From Lepeophtheirus salmonis (lineage: Eukaryota > Arthropoda > Copepoda > Siphonostomatoida > Caligidae): a stretch of DNA of 64,000 nt. The notes under the pieces are model-generated. The model had not been told where the DNA came from, did no database searches, and saw only the letters and a program-made list of their open reading frames with translations. Below are positions 54,701 through 60,700 of the stretch, piece after piece; the first letter of the stretch is position 1, and each line of letters starts with the position of its first letter. Made by a program: the position numbers and the translations under genes. The stretch spans positions 8,870,422 through 8,934,421 of the forward strand of contig NC_052142.2 in assembly GCF_016086655.4 (NCBI RefSeq), given 5' to 3'.

Positions 54701-57700
54701 TTATGTATATTGTATTCTCTAAGGGCATGTTTAATATAATTGGCTTTCTTATCATCTTTCCAATCTTTATTAAGTTGATGAATTTTGCAAGCAACATATC
54801 GTTGTTCCTTAGTGTCGAATCCCTAAAAGAAAGTAACCTTTATGATAGAACTATATAAAAAATATATTTGAATAAACCTTATGAACCTCTGAAAATCCTC
54901 CTTTTCCCAAAAGCATCAATAAAAGATAACGCTCATTAAGTAAAGGGTGGTTATTGTATCTGAAATTAAACATAATCATGACCATTTAATGAATAACTTT
55001 TGAAATTATGAAAATACATATTTGCACTAATGACTCTGTTAACCATTAACATCAATAAAATATGAGGACTAACTATTTTCTTACTTTTAATTCTATAACG
55101 CCCACTAGGTTAATTATTTGACACATCAACTGTACGTAAATAATAATTGAAAAAATAGTCAATCTTTAAAATTAGTTTTTGATCAAATCTGAATGAAAAA
55201 TTATAAGATAATATTTTGTAAAATCAATAACCCATTTGCAATTAAATATCATCTAATTAAGGGGTGCAAATTCCGTATCGAGTTATAATAAGCATTTCAA
55301 CGAAATATAAATTATCTATACCATAAATAATTGAAGAAAAAAAACATAGTCTCATGGAAACTAGGGCAAAGGATTTGATATATATGAAATCTTTTCACAT
55401 GATTTAGCACTGCTTCTCAAAGAATTCTTTGAATTAATTTTGTTGAAGGCATACTTTTTTTTTATTATATTTAAATAATGCCAAGAACAATAAACAGAAA
55501 AATTTATAAGGTCATTGCAGATAAGTCTTCTGGAAAGCATTAGTGATTTTCACACTAAGAATAATATTTTCTATGATTATGATTTTGTTACTTAAAAGTA
55601 GAATGCCTCTCTATCCATTTTTGGCAGAATTTATTGCTAAAACTTGAAACAGGAAACGTCAAGAAATTTTCCACATGGAAAAATGTTAAATAGTCTAGAC
55701 TAGTGATTGCCAAACTTTTTTTCTTTGCCATAGAACTGTGGTCGATTTTAAGACTAAAGCTCCTTTCCAAGACATATAAAGATAAACAACTATCAATTAC
55801 AATCTATAGTGATCTGCCCATATATGTAGGCCCCCATTTCCATATTGTAAAAGCCACAAAATTTCATTTTGCTAACATAGACCCTTAAATCTCAATATCA
55901 ACACCTAAGTATAAATATAGACCACTCTAAAAACCAAAGCCTCAGTTTTCAATCGTTCTTACAGCAAAGGAGTTTAATATAAAGTGTACAGTAAAAATAA
56001 TATTATTAATTTTACGGATATTATTTTCCTCCCTCATTGAATTGGAAGATAGGCACATGCCTAGTCTGCAATTACGAACAAGAACATTAACACCTAATAA
56101 GTACTTGAACTTCCCAAAAGACAAATAACAGCCTAACTGTTAAAAGACACCACTTTGACAGAAACTATACCACTAACAATGTTAAGAACCTTACTCCTCT
56201 TGAATGAAACAAAGTAGATAAAAAGAGTAAAGTTTTCGATTTACTATCAGGTTAAAATAGTTTCGAGTAATTGGAAGTGTATAGCGAAATGAATAAAGTA
56301 AACTAAAAAATAAAGTTAACTATTAATAGGAAATATAAGCAAAAATAATCACAAAGCACCATCTGGACCCACAACTATTTCCATAACAGGAGCTAACGTC
56401 CATTCATAGCTAAGATAAGTACAAAGTCCTTGACTTGAATTTCATTGACGCGTTTCCTCCATTTTGCTTGTATTTGCGACAGTGGCAGTGATGAAAAGAC
56501 ATGGACAGTGGACCCCGTGCGAAACCACGTAAATGACAAGTAAATTCCTGTGGGGAGTTTAATGAGTCTCTCCGGAATTACACTCATCTGTTTTCCAGTC
56601 GGGTACAGTCTCACAGGGGCCGACTACGTACAGGCCTTGGAGGAAAAGTTGCTACCATGGGTCCAAACCAACTGCCCGGACATGAACTTGGTGTTAAAGC
56701 AGGATGGTGCCCCCGCACAGACATCCAAAAAGGCCCAGAAGTGGAAATGTCTTAGAGGGATAATAGAAAAACTTATGGATGGAACATCAAGCCCTTTTGG
56801 CTTTTAGACAGTAGATTGCACCGTTGGCACTTACAACTGATACGTTCTTATCTGGATTGGACGCTTTCCTTGAGAAATGGTGTGAAAACACTTGAGTCCC
56901 TCTGACTTTTTGGTCGAGATCCCTCACCTTGAGACAGTAAATTCAGATTTTGATAGGGATCTCCTTGCTTTCAGGGAAGCATTATCTCACTTTTGTTGGG
57001 CATTAGAGTAAGTGGAATTCACAACATTCTCAGAATACAAACCTTTAACTTCAGACCTAGAATCTAAGACCCCTTTTTGAACCTCCAAACAATTAAGATC
57101 ATTTTCATTTATATCTCAATTTCATTTTAGGAGGGTCCACAAATTCATCGCAGACACCGTTGCCGGCTCCTGGCACCAGCTGGAACTGAATAATTTTCAC
57201 TCTTGAAGTACATCGCTTGATACCAAACAACTTCCAATCTTCGAAACTTAGAATTTAAATCAAAACACTGCGTGGGAACGGACTTTGCAACGAGTAACTT
57301 CGGTATCTGACAGTAACTTTAGAAGGATTATTACACTGCTATGATCTTTCACATTCCGCTTTTAAGTCAACACTGTGAGATATAGCTAAGTCTTTCGCAT
57401 AGACAAATTTGAAAAACGATAGAAGACTTAGTTGAAGCTGGCCTCGTATGCAAAATGAATAAAACACTAATCATCCTAGACCATCAGTATCAACTCCCTT
57501 TGAGAAGAATCCTAGTACATTGGGTGGCATCCGTGTTGGTGTGCTAGGACTACTTCTTCCCCCCGAAAAAAAAGTTATCAATTTCTCCTGAACGTCCTCA
57601 ACAGAGCAAGTAGATGGAATGAGGCCCTGCAAAGGTAGATACGAAAGCCGAAGGTATAGTTAGTACCTTCTTTTCTGGCTGGGGTTCAAGGTTTGTTGTA

Positions 57701-60700
57701 CCCGAATCAATAGAATCGGACGGAGGGGCCAAATTCACATGGACATTATGGTAACGATTCAAACAACTATTCGGTGCAATAACCCAGTTTACAATTTCTT
57801 ACCCTCCTGAGTCGAATGGCATAATTGAAAGATTCCATCAAGCAATAAAAACTGCCATCTCGTCCAGTATGCAACAGGAAGGAGAATTGAGGTTACAACC
57901 ACTAACTTTCGTCCTCCTTGGACTTAAAGTGTCTGTGGCTTCAATCCCTGGCACTTCCTCTCCTATTCAGCATCTTTTGGGATCAGCAACACGTCTTCAG
58001 CTATCTTTTGTGGAGTCTACTTCAACTCCAAATGGCCGAAACAAAAATTTCAAGCATACACCTTCACGATTGATATCAGATCCTCCTCGTAGAATCAAGT
58101 CTGCATTCAACTTTCTCAAACAATACACTTATGTTTTTGTCAAAATCAAACCGACTTAAACGACCTTTGCTCTGGTGTAGAATGACCATTTTAGGATATT
58201 ATCTAAATCGGAACGAAATTTTAAAGTGGATCTAGAATATCGTTCAGATTTTGTATGACATACGTCAATATACAAGTTAAGCATTGAACAATGTTTTATA
58301 TTTACTCCTTACTTCTTAAATACAGGGTTGATCTTATATAATGGTACACATAATTTTGTTCATTTTTTCGAGAACAAAATTTGAAGAAGAGGCTTTGTGA
58401 TGTCATTAATTTAACCAAACCATCTAAGATTAGTGCTCAGCACAACTTTTATTTAATATTCAAGCCTCAGCTCTAATAATTACATCAATACGAAGCCTAA
58501 ATACCTAGCAGGCCTTGACTATATTATAAGATAAGTGCTTGGTCCACTCCTTCTTGATGGAAGCTTCTAGGTACTAGTACTTCTGTGAGGAGTAGTACGC
58601 ATCCTCTTCTTCAGACGTGCCTAGTAAGAGGAGTCCAAGGGGTTCGCGTCTGTAGAGAAGGGATCACATGTTAACGTCCAAAAAGTCCTGAAAGTTGTCC
58701 CTTAGGAAGGTCTGAGTCTTAGCGTCGCGATGACACGGAGCTCTGTCTTGAGTGAAAACAAAGTTGCACCCGAACTTATATCTGCCAAAGGTAGCACTTT
58801 CTTATCCAGAAGTTCGATGTAAGCATCTTCATTGAACTTTTCCTTCCTCTCCACACAAAAATGGGAGGAAAATTTTTGCCAATGCAAGCGACAACGCCCA
58901 TGACTAAGGTTCTGGGTAGATTTTTTGTTCTGAAGACATGTCTCACTGAAGCAGCACTCGATCTCCTTGGATATGGCCATCAGGGACATGTCACGTGAGA
59001 GAAGCTTAAAAATTTCACTCCTTTGTTGCTCTATTTTACTAGTTCTCGTTTGTTTTGTTTTTAATTGAGTCGAAACTTAAAAACATAAGAAGGAAACCTA
59101 TCTTTCACTGAGTTATATGTTTATTCATAGAGCAATACCCTCAAGGACTTAAGTCCAACCCACGAATAATAATATCAATATAACATAAACATGATAAACT
59201 GAGGATGATAGTGACGAAGATTATCCAACTCTCTTAAACAAAAAAAAAAAAAAAGGCTCAAAACAGGGGAAATTTCGAAGCAAAAAATCTGAAGTTTTCG
59301 AAGATATTTTCCAAGATTCAATCGTTGGGTCCCTGTAGGGCTGATAATGAAATATCAATTTTAACTGAAGGAGATGTACTCGGAAGCATACTCCGATTAT
59401 ATGAGATGTATTTTCTTTGAATGAATCTTTTATCAAGGAGATAGAAATTAATAATTTTGATTTGGGGGCACTTATTGATAATTTATAATTATCATATAGC
59501 TACTAGGGTGTGTGTCCATATTTTAATTTCCAAAAAATTGTCATTCGGCTCAAATAGTGTCAATTTTAGGGGGGAGAGGGTAAATATTTTGAAATTACTA
59601 AAATTTTAATTTGTTTTTGTTTTGGATTAACATTGTGAATTTTTCCATTGTTTGCCAGACAAAATGGTAGGAAAACATGTAAGAAATGTACGTATAAAAA
59701 TTAAAAAAAGGTGTCTTGTGAACTTACTTCAGGTTATTTGCAGATAATTATAACTGACGAGAGTTTCTATATAAGAAACCATTCATGTTTGCATTTATAA
59801 TTATAACAATGTTCTTACCCACAGTCTTTAAACCTCCAACGAGATCATTGACATTAGAATGAGCTTCTCAAAATGGTGCTACAGGGAATTGAATTACCAA
59901 AACTTTGCAGGGAAAGCACTCATGTCTTTAAGTATACACTAGATAGAATTAAACGTGATCACACAGGATTTAGTCCTAGTGAAATGAAAAATTTAATCTA
60001 AGAAAGATAGAGTGATAGTGGATAACACTCAGCTGATTCCTTCATTTGATTGATTTATCATAATATCTAATAATGCTGCAAGAAAATTAATTTAATTTAT
60101 GAGCGACTTTTTTTAAGCCGTGAAAGTTTTTAGTGGTGAAGAATGAATAAATTATATTGAATTATTATGAATGCATACGGTAATTTCATAAACCAAATCT
60201 ATATGAGAAAAACAGATCTCAGTTTTGGATTTTGCACTCAAAGATGAACTCCATCCCTTATTAAAGTCAATATTATACATTTTCACCCTGTATGCCCCCA
60301 TGTTATTAAGTTAAGGAGATGGAAAAAAGCATTTTTCACACATTTTTAAAAAATTCCTCTTATTTTATTTAATAGTTATTTGTTATTGAGAATAACCTCC
60401 GAGTAGACCATAAATTCCAAGACACTACATCACAATTTTACCCAATCTAATAATTATTCTCAACCCATGGTGTTGTTTAGTTATTGATTCTCCATCAAAA
60501 ATTATTTTAGATAGAGCCTAATACCATGGTATATATGTATATGAATTTACCATATAGTATACCGGGCCGTGCAAAATTATTTAACGATGATGTAAGTATA
60601 CTTTTTTAAGAGGTTTTGTGGCAACCAATCTGATTGTTTCGTATTTTTACTGTTAAAATAAACAAAAATCCTTCCTGTGAGAGCGTAACAACTTCCACAC

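Noticed and set aside
56393..56614. 73-codon minus-strand frame
   Set aside because: Opposite strand carries the mariner blocks [11 protein letters not shown] and [13 protein letters not shown].
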